In this document: piece after piece, positions 45,047 through 53,153 of the stretch | How the letters are laid out: each line of letters starts with the position of its first letter | How positions within the stretch are numbered: the stretch's first letter is position 1 | Assembly: GCF_003076135.1 (NCBI RefSeq) | Contig: NZ_QDGZ01000003.1 | Coordinates: 248,001-312,000 of the forward strand | Direction: 5' to 3' | DNA length: 64,000 nt | From: Nocardioides gansuensis | GTDB lineage: Bacteria > Actinomycetota > Actinomycetes > Propionibacteriales > Nocardioidaceae | Position numbers and translations under genes: made by a program | Notes under the pieces: model-generated | What the model was told of the DNA's origin: nothing | Databases searched by the model: none | What the model saw: only the letters and a program-made list of their open reading frames with translations

Positions 45047-46231
45047 ATGCCGCACCCCCACCCGCACAGTGAGGAGCACCTGGCCCACCCTCACCACGAG
45101 GGCCACGGTCACGAGGGCCACGGTCACGAGGGCCACGGGCACGGTCATGGTCACGGGCATGACCACGGTCATGACCACGGGGATCACGACCACGGCTCAG
45201 GCTTGTGGGCCAAGGTCAAGCACATCGTGGTGCCGCACTCACACGACTCGAACGAGGCGATCCAGTCGGCCGAGGAGTCCAGCAGCGAGGGCATCCGAGC
45301 GGCGTGGATCGGCCTGGCCGGGATGGGCGCCACGGCCGTGCTGCAGATGTTCATCGTCGCGATCTCGGGGTCGATCGCCTTGCTCGCCGACACCCTGCAC
45401 AACGTGGGTCACGCCGCCACCACGATCCCGCTGATCATCGCCTTCCGGATCGGACAGCGCGCCGCGAGCAAGCGGTACAGCTACGGCTACCGCCGCGCCG
45501 AGGACCTGGTCGGACTCTTCATCTCGCTGATCATCGCCCTCTCGGCGGGATTGATCATCTGGGAGTCGGTCGACGCCCTGGTGAACCCGCGTGAGCTGAC
45601 CAACCTGTGGTGGGTCTTCGCCGCCGGCCTGGTCGGTGCCGCCGGCAACGAGCTGGTCGCCGTCTACCGGATCCGCGCCGGCAAGCGCATCGGGTCGGCA
45701 GCCCTGATCGCCGAGGGCCAGCACGCCCGCGCCGACGGGTTCACCTCGATCGCGGTGGTCATCGGAGTGATCGGTGTATGGCTCGGCTTCCCGCAGGCCG
45801 ACGCCATCATCGGGTTCTTCATCGCCGCCGCCATCCTGTGGATCCTCGTCAGCTCGCTGCGGACCACCACCCGCCGGCTCATGGACGGCGTCGACGACGG
45901 CGTCATCGACCAGCTGACCGAGGTCATCGGCTCGGTCCCCGGCGTCGTGAGCGTGGGCCGGGTCCGGGCCCGCTGGAGCGGTCACCGCATGGAGGCCGAC
46001 GCCAACATCGGCGTGGACGCGGGCCTGACCGTTCTGGAGAGCCATGCCCTCGCCGAGGAGATCGAGCACAAGGTGCTGCACTCCGTCGCCCACGTCGAGA
46101 ACGTCGTCGTCCACGTCAACCCGGTCGTCGACGGAGTCGAGCCCGCCGAGCTGCACGAGCTGACGCACCACCACACCAGCGCCCAGGCCCGCCAGGAATA
46201 CCTCGCGCGCCAGGGCAAGGTCTCCTCATAA
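45047..46231 (+). CDS. Cation diffusion facilitator transporter with His-rich N-terminus
   Basis: A 394-residue CDF protein. The first 50 residues are almost only His, Gly, Glu and Asp (three EGHGH-type repeats), a metal-binding tail. Six helices follow; the transport site is in IALLADTLHNVGHAATTIPL (HxxxD-type) and AEGQHARADGFTSIAVVIG (HxxxD). The C-terminal cytoplasmic domain carries EADANIGVDAGLTVLESHAL. It should export zinc, cobalt or nickel. AAGGACAGGG precedes the ATG. Confidence 0.9.
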   Translation: MPHPHPHSEEHLAHPHHEGHGHEGHGHEGHGHGHGHGHDHGHDHGDHDHGSGLWAKVKHIVVPHSHDSNEAIQSAEESSSEGIRAAWIGLAGMGATAVLQMFIVAISGSIALLADTLHNVGHAATTIPLIIAFRIGQRAASKRYSYGYRRAEDLVGLFISLIIALSAGLIIWESVDALVNPRELTNLWWVFAAGLVGAAGNELVAVYRIRAGKRIGSAALIAEGQHARADGFTSIAVVIGVIGVWLGFPQADAIIGFFIAAAILWILVSSLRTTTRRLMDGVDDGVIDQLTEVIGSVPGVVSVGRVRARWSGHRMEADANIGVDAGLTVLESHALAEEIEHKVLHSVAHVENVVVHVNPVVDGVEPAELHELTHHHTSAQARQEYLARQGKVSS

Positions 46232-46304
46232 CCCCGGGGGTTTGGACGCCGGCAGGCCAGGGGCGGAAGCACACCAACCACACCAAACAAGAAGAAGGAG
46301 CGGA

Positions 46305-46973
46305 ATGATCGAGTTCCGGCCCAGGTACATCACCTTCGACTGCTACGGCACCCTGACCGCGTTCGGGATGTCGAGCCTGACCCGGAAGCTGCTGGCCGAC
46401 CGGGTGCCGGAGGAGCGGATGGAGGACTTCCTGGATGACTTCGAGGCCTATCGCATCGACGAGGTCCTGGGGGCCTACAAGCCCTACCACCAGGTGATCA
46501 ACGACGCGCTGGCCCGAGCCGCCAAGCTGTGGGGCATCGAGCACCGCGACGCCGACGGGCGAGCCATCTACGAGGCCGTCCCGACCTGGGGACCGCACCC
46601 CGACGTACCCGAGCCGCTGGGCGTGCTCGCCGAGCACTACCCACTGGTGATCCTGTCCAACGCCGCCGACGAGCAGATCCAGAGCAACGTCGACAAGCTC
46701 GGCGCGCCCTTCCACTCGGTCTTCACCGCGGAGCAGGCTCAGGCGTACAAGCCCCGGCTGCAGGCGTTCGAGTACATGCTCGACCAGCTCGGCTGCGGCC
46801 CGGGAGACATCCTGCACGTCTCCTCCAGCCTGCGCTACGACCTGATGCCCGCCCACGACCTTCGGATCACCAACAAGGTCTACGTCAACCGCGGCTACGA
46901 ACCCAGCACGCCCTACTACGGCTACCACGAGGTCAACGACATCGCCGGCCTCGCCGCCCTGCTCGGCGCCTGA
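46305..46973 (+). CDS. HAD-superfamily hydrolase, type II haloacid dehalogenase-like
   Basis: A 222-residue HAD enzyme: nucleophile Asp in YITFDCYGTLTAFG, motif II in LVILSNAADEQIQSN, Lys in AQAYKPRLQAFEYML, and HVSSSLRYDLMPAHDL near the end as in 2-haloacid dehalogenases. Whether halides or phosphates are removed is not clear. GAAGAAGGAG gives a strong start. It is in the operon of the CDF transporter. Confidence 0.85.
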   Translation: MIEFRPRYITFDCYGTLTAFGMSSLTRKLLADRVPEERMEDFLDDFEAYRIDEVLGAYKPYHQVINDALARAAKLWGIEHRDADGRAIYEAVPTWGPHPDVPEPLGVLAEHYPLVILSNAADEQIQSNVDKLGAPFHSVFTAEQAQAYKPRLQAFEYMLDQLGCGPGDILHVSSSLRYDLMPAHDLRITNKVYVNRGYEPSTPYYGYHEVNDIAGLAALLGA

Positions 46974-47064
46974 AGCCCCGACTCGGGCGAGGGACTCCAG
47001 ATCCCTCGCCCGAGCCGGTCAATCCCCAACCCGCGGCCCTGGCCGCAACTCAGAAGGGAAGCAC

Positions 47065-47493
47065 ATGAATCGCAAGCGCCGCGACATCTTCGTCTTCGTC
47101 GCCAAGCCCGGCCACGGAGACGAAGCCAAGAAGTACCTGGGCGAGTGGCTCCGATCCCTCGACGGTCACCCCGGCTACCTCGGCGGCTCGGTGCTCGAGG
47201 AAGTGGCCGGCGAACTGCTCCCTGACACCCTGGCTCTGCTCATGGAGTTCGAGTCCACCCACGCGGCCCGCGCCTTCTGGCCGACGATCGCGGACACCGT
47301 GAACCCGCTCGACCCCGACGACAAGACCCAGGGGAAGCTGCCCGATCAGGGCGCCGCGTTCTTCGACGGCACCAAGGACGCGGTCGCCGCTGGCGGCGAG
47401 CTCCCGCTCCAGTTCACCCGAGGCGATGCCCTCTTCGCGCGGATGCTCCACATCCACGCGGCCGTCGTCGAGGAAGTCACCGCCTCCGCCTAA
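47065..47493 (+). CDS. Small protein, possible dimeric alpha/beta barrel
   Basis: A 142-residue protein. RDIFVFVAKPGHGDEAKKYL, then LDGHPGYLGGSVLEEV and TLALLMEFESTHAARAFW, follow the pattern of antibiotic-biosynthesis-monooxygenase-like barrels, but the catalytic residues are not recognisable. It ends the operon before a strong terminator, and probably acts on the same substrate as the HAD gene. Confidence 0.6.
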   Translation: MNRKRRDIFVFVAKPGHGDEAKKYLGEWLRSLDGHPGYLGGSVLEEVAGELLPDTLALLMEFESTHAARAFWPTIADTVNPLDPDDKTQGKLPDQGAAFFDGTKDAVAAGGELPLQFTRGDALFARMLHIHAAVVEEVTASA

Positions 47494-47543
47494 CTGAGGT
47501 GACACCGCGCAAGCGTCGTCTCGATGGACGCGCGGCGAGCACA

Positions 47544-47573
47544 AGGAGGGGCCCGGGTAACCGGGCCCCTCCT
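47544..47573 (+). terminator. Strong hairpin terminator with GTAA loop
   Basis: AGGAGGGGCCCGG at 47544-47556 pairs perfectly with the bases at 47561-47573 around GTAA, a GNRA-type tetraloop in RNA. It ends the CDF-HAD operon. Confidence 0.85.
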
Positions 47574-47709
47574 GGTGTCCCGTGGACTTCTCTGCGGGCC
47601 GGCGCGAACCGGACACGGCCGCGCTCGACGCGCGAGGGCAGGACCGACCTTGTGCTCCGGATCCGTCGTTCGGAGCGTTCGCACCCTCCGCATAGGGTCA
47701 GTGTCGCGG

Positions 47710-47860
47710 CGGCGAAGAAGGCGATGGCGTGGGGACGGCCATCGCGTGGCGCATCGACGCCGACCGCCTCGATCGTGGTTGCGTAGACAGCGACGGCGAT
47801 TGCGCCGCCGACATGGGTGCTGGTCTTGATGAGGAGTACCCCCACCGCAGCGTCAGGGCC
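47710..47860 (-). pseudogene. Fragment resembling the C-terminus of an MFS transporter
   Basis: On the minus strand, LLIKTSTHVGGAIAVAVYAT and AIAFFAAATLTLCGG resemble the last helices of DHA2-type MFS transporters, but no start and no other helices are present. It looks like a remnant of a lost gene. Apart from this fragment and two hairpins, the stretch 47494-48005 shows nothing. Confidence 0.4.
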
Positions 47861-47915
47861 TGATCGTCCCCACTGCGTCTCAGGCTGTCCCGGGACTCCC
47901 ACCGATTTGACGTGG

Positions 47916-47968
47916 CAGACGCCGCCTCGGTCCGCTTGCAGAATCTCCGCGGACCGAGGCGGCGTCTG
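47916..47968. terminator. Long perfect inverted repeat after sodN
   Basis: Twenty bases at 47916-47935 pair perfectly with 47949-47968 around a 13-base loop. It lies 37 bases after the sodN stop on the minus strand and would end transcription from there, perhaps from both sides. Confidence 0.8.
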
Positions 47969-48005
47969 AGGGTTAGACGTGCACGTCAGAAGCCTGCAGA
48001 AGACC

Positions 48006-48407
48006 TCAGGCCTTCTTGGTCTCCCAGAAGATCTCGGCGATCTCGTCGATCTTCGCGAGCAGCTGGTCGGCGACCTCTGCATCCAGCGTGCCCTTGGTGC
48101 CCGTGGCACCCGCGAGCTTGGTGGCCTCGTTGAAGAGCGTGTGCAGCTCCGGGTACTTCTCGAAGTGCGGGGCCTTGAAGTAGTCGGTCCACAGCACCCA
48201 CAGGTGGTGCTTCACGAGCTCCGAGCGCTGCTCCTTGATGAGCACGGCGCGGGTGCGGAAGTCAGGGTCGTCGTTGTCGGCGACCTTGGCGATGATGGCC
48301 TTGATCGACTCGGCCTCGATGCGCGCCTGGGCCGGGTCGTACACGCCGCAGGGAAGGTCGCAGTGGGCCGAGGCCTCGACAGTGGTGGCGAAGAGACGGG
48401 AGAACAT
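48006..48407 (-). CDS. sodN: Nickel superoxide dismutase
   Basis: A 133-residue Ni-SOD precursor. A 14-residue leader (MFSRLFATTVEASA) is followed by HCDLPCGVYDP, the nickel hook in which the new N-terminal His and two Cys bind the metal after cleavage. The rest is the helical bundle. It removes superoxide in the cytoplasm. It is divergent from sodX, the protease that cuts the leader. Confidence 0.97.
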   Translation of the reverse strand: MFSRLFATTVEASAHCDLPCGVYDPAQARIEAESIKAIIAKVADNDDPDFRTRAVLIKEQRSELVKHHLWVLWTDYFKAPHFEKYPELHTLFNEATKLAGATGTKGTLDAEVADQLLAKIDEIAEIFWETKKA

Positions 48408-48458
48408 CGTGTTCCTCTCGTGGGAGTCGGGGTCCGTGCGCCTGCGACACTACTCCGC

Positions 48459-48809
48459 GTGCACCCCGGTCCACTCACGGGTCCGGCCCACCCAGACGGG
48501 CTCCTCGGCATCGCCGTGGTGCGTGGCCGGTCGATGCTCCCGACGCTGCGCGAGGGGGACCGGGTGCTGGTCCGGTACGGCGCCCGGCCGGGGCCTGGCC
48601 GCCTCGTGCTCGCCCGCCTCGCCGACGGGACGACAGCCGTCAAGCGGGTCGAGGGGCCCCGTCCCCTCCGGACCGGGGCCACGGGGTGGTGGCTGCTCAG
48701 CGACAACCCCGCGGAGGGCGTCGACTCCCGGCACCGCGGTCCGGTGCCCGACGACGCCGTCCTGGGCGTCGTACTGCTCCGGCTGTGGCCGCGCCCGCGG
48801 CGGGTATGA
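48459..48809 (+). CDS. sodX: Nickel-SOD maturation protease SodX
   Basis: A 116-residue S26-type peptidase. GIAVVRGRSMLPTLREGDRV has the nucleophilic Ser in RSM, and DGTTAVKRVEGPRP the general-base Lys. No membrane helix is present, as in other SodX proteins acting on the Ni-SOD leader in the cytoplasm. The GTG at 48459 is chosen; a start further in would cut the first strand. Confidence 0.88.
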   Translation: MHPGPLTGPAHPDGLLGIAVVRGRSMLPTLREGDRVLVRYGARPGPGRLVLARLADGTTAVKRVEGPRPLRTGATGWWLLSDNPAEGVDSRHRGPVPDDAVLGVVLLRLWPRPRRV

Positions 48810-48893
48810 CCGCCGAGTGGGCTGGGCCACACTGGCGGCGCACGGACGTGGACAGGGCCGGGTCGCCGGTCCCACTGTGAAAGACTCGCGACC

Positions 48894-50093
48894 ATGGACA
48901 ACGTGGCCGCGACGACTGCCGCCGCAGCACACCCGCACGCCGGAGACCCTGTCTTCGACCTACACGTCGGCGGCAAGATGGAGATCCTCTCGACCGTGGC
49001 CCTGAACGGCCCCGACGAGCTCTCCCTCGCCTACACGCCGGGCGTCGCCCGCGTGTGTGAAGCGATCGCGGCCGACCCCGCGATGACCCAGCACTACACC
49101 TGGGTGCCCAACACCGTCGCCGTCGTCAGCGACGGCACGGCAGTGCTCGGCCTCGGCGACATCGGTCCCGCGGCCGCGATGCCCGTGATGGAGGGCAAGG
49201 CGGTGCTGTTCAAGCAGTTCGGCGGCGTGGACGCCGTGCCGATCTGCCTCGACACCACCGACACCGACGAGATCATCGAGACGGTCGTCCGCCTGGCGCC
49301 GAGCTTCGGTGGCATCAACCTCGAGGACATCTCGGCCCCCCGGTGCTTCGAGATCGAGGCGCGGCTCAAGGAGCGCCTCGACATCCCCGTCTTCCACGAC
49401 GACCAGCACGGCACGGCCGTCGTCGCGCTGGCCGCGCTGAAGAACGCGCTGCGCCTGACCGGCCGCTCGCCCGAGGACGCGCGCGTCGTGATCTCCGGCG
49501 CGGGAGCCGCGGGCGTCGCGGTCGCCCGCATCCTCCTCGAGGCCGGCGTCAAGGACCTCGTGGTCACCGACCGCAAGGGGATCCTCAACTCCGAGCGCGG
49601 CGACCTCACCCCGGTCAAGCACGCGCTCGCCGTCGACACCGCCGACCACTTCGGCCGCCGCGGCTCGCTGGCGGACGCCCTGGATGGCGCCGACGTCTAC
49701 ATCGGCGTCTCCGGCGGCACGGTGCCCGAGGAGGTCGTCGCCACGATGGCCGATGACGCGATCATCTTCGGCCTGGCCAACCCCACCCCCGAGGTGCACC
49801 CCGACGTGGCCCACCGCCACGCGCGGGTCGTGGCGACGGGCCGCAGCGACTTCCCCAACCAGATCAACAACGTGCTGGCCTTCCCGGGGATCTTCCGCGG
49901 TGCCTTCGACGCCCACGCCACGGCGATCACCGAGGGCATGAAGCTCGCCGCCGCCGACGCGCTCGCCGACCTGGTGGGCGGAGACCTGAGCGAGGACCAG
50001 GTCATCCCGTCACCGTTCGACCCCCGCGTCCCGGGAGCGGTCCGTACGGCGGTCGCCGCCGCCGCGCGCCGGGACGGTGTCGCCCGGCGCTGA
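48894..50093 (+). CDS. NAD(P)-dependent malic enzyme
   Basis: A 399-residue short-form malic enzyme. ELSLAYTPGVARVCEAIAAD, GINLEDISAPRCFEIE and FHDDQHGTAVVALAALKNAL are the substrate and metal region; VVISGAGAAGVAVARILLEA binds the cofactor. It converts malate to pyruvate and CO2. There is no phosphotransacetylase-like extension. The end overlaps the LanC-like gene on the other strand by 92 bases. Confidence 0.93.
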   Translation: MDNVAATTAAAAHPHAGDPVFDLHVGGKMEILSTVALNGPDELSLAYTPGVARVCEAIAADPAMTQHYTWVPNTVAVVSDGTAVLGLGDIGPAAAMPVMEGKAVLFKQFGGVDAVPICLDTTDTDEIIETVVRLAPSFGGINLEDISAPRCFEIEARLKERLDIPVFHDDQHGTAVVALAALKNALRLTGRSPEDARVVISGAGAAGVAVARILLEAGVKDLVVTDRKGILNSERGDLTPVKHALAVDTADHFGRRGSLADALDGADVYIGVSGGTVPEEVVATMADDAIIFGLANPTPEVHPDVAHRHARVVATGRSDFPNQINNVLAFPGIFRGAFDAHATAITEGMKLAAADALADLVGGDLSEDQVIPSPFDPRVPGAVRTAVAAAARRDGVARR

Positions 50094-51330
50094 CCCCGGG
50101 CAGGACAGGCGTCGCGACGCCGGCCCCCGGGAGGGCGAGCCGGGCAAGTAGCAGGGCGGTGCCTGCCACCCCGTTGAGCAGCCCCAGGTCGCCGTCAGCG
50201 CCACGCACTCCTGAGGGCCAGGCACCCGGATCCGTGCCTGCAGCGTCGAGGAAGACGGTGGCAGCCTCGACGGCGAGGTCCCGATGCCGCGGTTCGTCGA
50301 GCACGTCCGCGGCCAGGTCGAGCAGCCCCACTGGTCCGCCGAGGCCGTGGCAGATCGTCAGTCCGGCGCCCAGGGCCGCGGCATCGTGCTCGCGGACGTC
50401 GGCCACGAAGCCCGCCACCTCGGCACCGCACGACTGGACTGCCACCTCGAGGTCCGAGCGGACCAGCTCCTGCGGCCACGGGGTGGTCAGCCCCTGCGCG
50501 GCGAGCTGGAGGAGTCGCGCACGCACCGCGCCGGCACCGGCCGAACCGTGGCACCAGCGCGCCGGCCACGTGGTCTCGCCCGCACGGAGGTCCGGCCAGC
50601 CTCCGCGGGCCGGGTCCAGCCACGTCGACTCCCACGCGAGCCCCTCGTCCGCGAGGGCGAGGGCCTCCGCTGACAGCTCGGGCCACCGGGCGGCCGCCTC
50701 AGCGAGCGCCCACACGATGCCGCTGGCGCCGTGGGCCAGCCCGCACAGGGGGCGTGCCTCGTCGCCGTCGGCCTCCGGGTCGGGCCAGGAGCGGCCCCAG
50801 AGCTCCTCGCGCGAGCGCTGACGCAGCTCACGGACGAGCCCGAGTGGCGCGGGTCCGCCTCCCGTGCGGGTCCGGGCCAGCAGGGCGCCGGCCACACCTC
50901 CGGTCAGGTCGGTGGCGGCCACGGACCTGACGTCGTCGACCACCGCCGGCCCGACCATGTGCTGCAAGCTCTCCGGTAGGTCCGCGACCAGCGCCAGCAC
51001 GCCGGGCCGACCCGACAGCCAGCCTCCGGCGGGCAGCCGCCGACCCAGCGCCGAGCGCGCGCCCAGGGCCGCGACCGCAGCGGCCTCGTCCCGCTCGGTG
51101 GCCGATCCCAGGTGCCCCAGCGCCCACGCGATGCCGGCGTCCCCGTCGTAGGCGAGGCTGCGACCGCCGCGGCACCGTGCCGCCGTACCGTCCTCGGCGA
51201 CCTCCCACGTGGGCCAGGTCAGCTGGTCGCCGGCGACCACGGTCGAGTCCAGGAGCAGGTCCACGCACCTGTGGGCGGCTTCCAGCAGGACGGCGCGCGG
51301 CGAGCCGGGCTCCGGCATGGCCGCGGTCAT
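50002..51330 (-). CDS. LanC-like lanthionine cyclase
   Basis: A 442-residue LanC-family protein. The catalytic His is in LCGLAHGASGIVWA (His200), zinc ligands are in ARWCHGSAGAG (Cys260) and LTICHGLGGPVG (Cys327, His328), matching the layout of NisC. LanC enzymes add Cys thiols to dehydrated Ser or Thr to make lanthionine. The start overlaps the stop of the HopA1 gene (ATGA). The last 35 residues lie over the end of the malic enzyme gene and look less conserved. There is no small lanthipeptide precursor nearby; the likely substrate is the protease tail encoded first in the operon. Confidence 0.88.
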   Translation of the reverse strand: MTAAMPEPGSPRAVLLEAAHRCVDLLLDSTVVAGDQLTWPTWEVAEDGTAARCRGGRSLAYDGDAGIAWALGHLGSATERDEAAAVAALGARSALGRRLPAGGWLSGRPGVLALVADLPESLQHMVGPAVVDDVRSVAATDLTGGVAGALLARTRTGGGPAPLGLVRELRQRSREELWGRSWPDPEADGDEARPLCGLAHGASGIVWALAEAAARWPELSAEALALADEGLAWESTWLDPARGGWPDLRAGETTWPARWCHGSAGAGAVRARLLQLAAQGLTTPWPQELVRSDLEVAVQSCGAEVAGFVADVREHDAAALGAGLTICHGLGGPVGLLDLAADVLDEPRHRDLAVEAATVFLDAAGTDPGAWPSGVRGADGDLGLLNGVAGTALLLARLALPGAGVATPVLPGVSAGRHRPGARRRRPPYGPLPGRGGRTVTG

Positions 51331-52229
51331 CGGAGGGCCTCCGCCAACGGTCCGCGCAGGTGCGGAGCGGACGGGTCGAGACCGGCGGAGCGGAACACGC
51401 GTCCGGCGGCGTCGGCGAGCGTCTGCTCGGCCGACCGCTTCCGCCAGGCCCGGGCGACGAGGCGGGCGATGACCTCGCCGAAGCTGTCGCCGGTGCCCGG
51501 ATCCTCGGCCCAGGCGATCCCGGGAGCGAGCGGCCGGGTGCACGGTGGCGTCGCCGCGCGGACCAGGTGCCGGCAGGCCGACACGATCCGGGGTGCGGTC
51601 TCGGCGATCGCCTCGTCGGGGAGGTAGAGGACGGCCCCGTCGGCGCGGGCGAGCGTGGCCGGGTCGGCCCCCACCTTGAGCGACCAGGCGTGCTCGCAGC
51701 CGGCGAGCACGCCGGTGACGGCGGCGACCAGATGGGCGAGCCGGTGCAGGGAGGGAGCCAGGTAGATGCGGGACAACTCGGGCGGCGAGTCGGCGGGGCG
51801 CCAGTCGTCGCTCCACGTGCGCCACCACCCGTCGTACGCGTAACCGCCGCGCCGCCGGGTGACCAGCACCCGGCTCCCGGCTCTGGGTGCCAGGCCCGCG
51901 CCGGGGCCCTCGGTCAGGTAGTCGCCGCGCGCAGCGGCCCGTCGTGATCCCGCCGCCTGGACGACGGCGACCCCGGCCACGCCGTTGCCGACGACGGGCC
52001 ACGGGCCGGACCAGCTGCGGGCGCCCACGTGCGCGGTGCGCAGCACGGAGTCGAGCGGAGCGCTCCAGGCCGGCAGCTGCTCGGAGGGCTCCTGGGGAGC
52101 GGCGTACCAGCCCTGGTAGAGGACCTCCGGCATGGATGCGTCGTCGGCGACCGACAGCGCCACGGCGGCGGCACGGTCGAGGTGACGGAGGTCGACCTGC
52201 GACCAGCCGCCCGTCCACGCCGCGGTCAC
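51327..52229 (-). CDS. HopA1-family protein, probable phospho-Ser/Thr lyase
   Basis: A 300-residue protein with the HopA1 pattern: ELSRIYLAPSLHRLAHLVAA, then the C-terminal block GIAWAEDPGTGDSFGEVIAR with LVARAWRKR. HopA1 domains occur in Pseudomonas effectors and in thioamitide and class V lanthipeptide clusters, where they work with an APH-type kinase to eliminate phosphate from phospho-Ser or phospho-Thr. The GTG start at 52227-52229 overlaps the stop of the kinase gene. The position between kinase and cyclase is that of the second of three steps. Confidence 0.8.
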   Translation of the reverse strand: MTAAWTGGWSQVDLRHLDRAAAVALSVADDASMPEVLYQGWYAAPQEPSEQLPAWSAPLDSVLRTAHVGARSWSGPWPVVGNGVAGVAVVQAAGSRRAAARGDYLTEGPGAGLAPRAGSRVLVTRRRGGYAYDGWWRTWSDDWRPADSPPELSRIYLAPSLHRLAHLVAAVTGVLAGCEHAWSLKVGADPATLARADGAVLYLPDEAIAETAPRIVSACRHLVRAATPPCTRPLAPGIAWAEDPGTGDSFGEVIARLVARAWRKRSAEQTLADAAGRVFRSAGLDPSAPHLRGPLAEALR

Positions 52230-53152
52230 GAGCGCACTCCCTCGGCGAGGGCGTGAACGCGCTCCAGCTGCTCCTCGAGGCGGCCGCGGTAGTGCTCGTC
52301 TCCGGGCGCGGCGCACTGCCAGGCCGTGACGAGGGCGCGGACGCACTGCCAGGCAGGTCCCGGGTCCGGCTCTGGCCCACCGGCGCGGGCGTATGCGGTG
52401 CGAAAGGTCGGGACGAGGTCCGGGCGGACCTGGTCGAGCGCGGCGACCGCGCTGACGACGTCCCAGGCGGGGTGACCGAGACCGCCCGACTCCAGGTCCA
52501 CGAACGTCACCGTCGGCGCGGGCCACGCGCCCAGGTCGACGACCACGTTGTGCACGGACACGTCGCCGTGGATCCAGCGCCGCTGCCGCCCCCACTGGCC
52601 GCGCAGCGGCGCCAGCAACGCGCGGACGGGCGGCTCGTAGGTGGCGTCGAGCACCAGCTCGAGGCCCGCGTGCGGCGTGTCGGTCTCCATCGACGGCAGC
52701 AGGTCGTCGAGCAGGGGCCAGGGCGCTCGCGCTGCCGGCACATCGCCCTGGACGGGGAGGAGGTGCAGTGCGGCAAGCCGGCGCCCGAAGACAGCGACTG
52801 CCGCACTGCACCCCGCGTCGGGCGCGCCACCGAGCTGGAACAGCTCGACCCCCGTGGCGACCCGGGTCCACACCGCCTCCGGACCCCCACAGTGCAGCGG
52901 AGGCGGAGTGAACCGTTCCTGGGACAGCAGCGACAGCAGCCGCCGCTCGACGGCGACGGTGTCGTCGCCGTCGAGCAGGCTGGCGGGCCCGGGCTGCTTG
53001 ACGTAGGCCACCGGGACGTCCTCGCGGGCGACCCGGTGGACGGAGTTGCTCCGGGGCATCGGAGCGACCGTCGCCATGCCTGCCACGGCGTCGTCTGCGC
53101 TGACCAGCCCGCAGCGCACCGCCTCGACGAGGATCCCCGGAGTGCCGGTCAT
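52226..53152 (-). CDS. APH-fold kinase of the lanthionine module
   Basis: A 308-residue protein with a complete kinase core: Lys52 in PVAYVKQPG, Glu69 in TVAVERRLLS, the catalytic loop WIHGDVSVHNVVVD (His195-Asn202), and TFVDLESGGLGHPAWDV for metal. It is the type used in thioamitide and class V lanthipeptide clusters to phosphorylate Ser and Thr of a precursor. The ATG follows the protease stop by one base, so the two are coupled. I infer that it phosphorylates the tail of that protease. Confidence 0.82.
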   Translation of the reverse strand: MTGTPGILVEAVRCGLVSADDAVAGMATVAPMPRSNSVHRVAREDVPVAYVKQPGPASLLDGDDTVAVERRLLSLLSQERFTPPPLHCGGPEAVWTRVATGVELFQLGGAPDAGCSAAVAVFGRRLAALHLLPVQGDVPAARAPWPLLDDLLPSMETDTPHAGLELVLDATYEPPVRALLAPLRGQWGRQRRWIHGDVSVHNVVVDLGAWPAPTVTFVDLESGGLGHPAWDVVSAVAALDQVRPDLVPTFRTAYARAGGPEPDPGPAWQCVRALVTAWQCAAPGDEHYRGRLEEQLERVHALAEGVRS

Positions 53153-53153
53153 G

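Noticed and set aside
50002..53152. An ordinary class V lanthipeptide cluster
   Set aside because: There is no precursor peptide, leader peptidase or exporter, and the cyclase is of LanC type; the first gene is a protease with the repeat tail.
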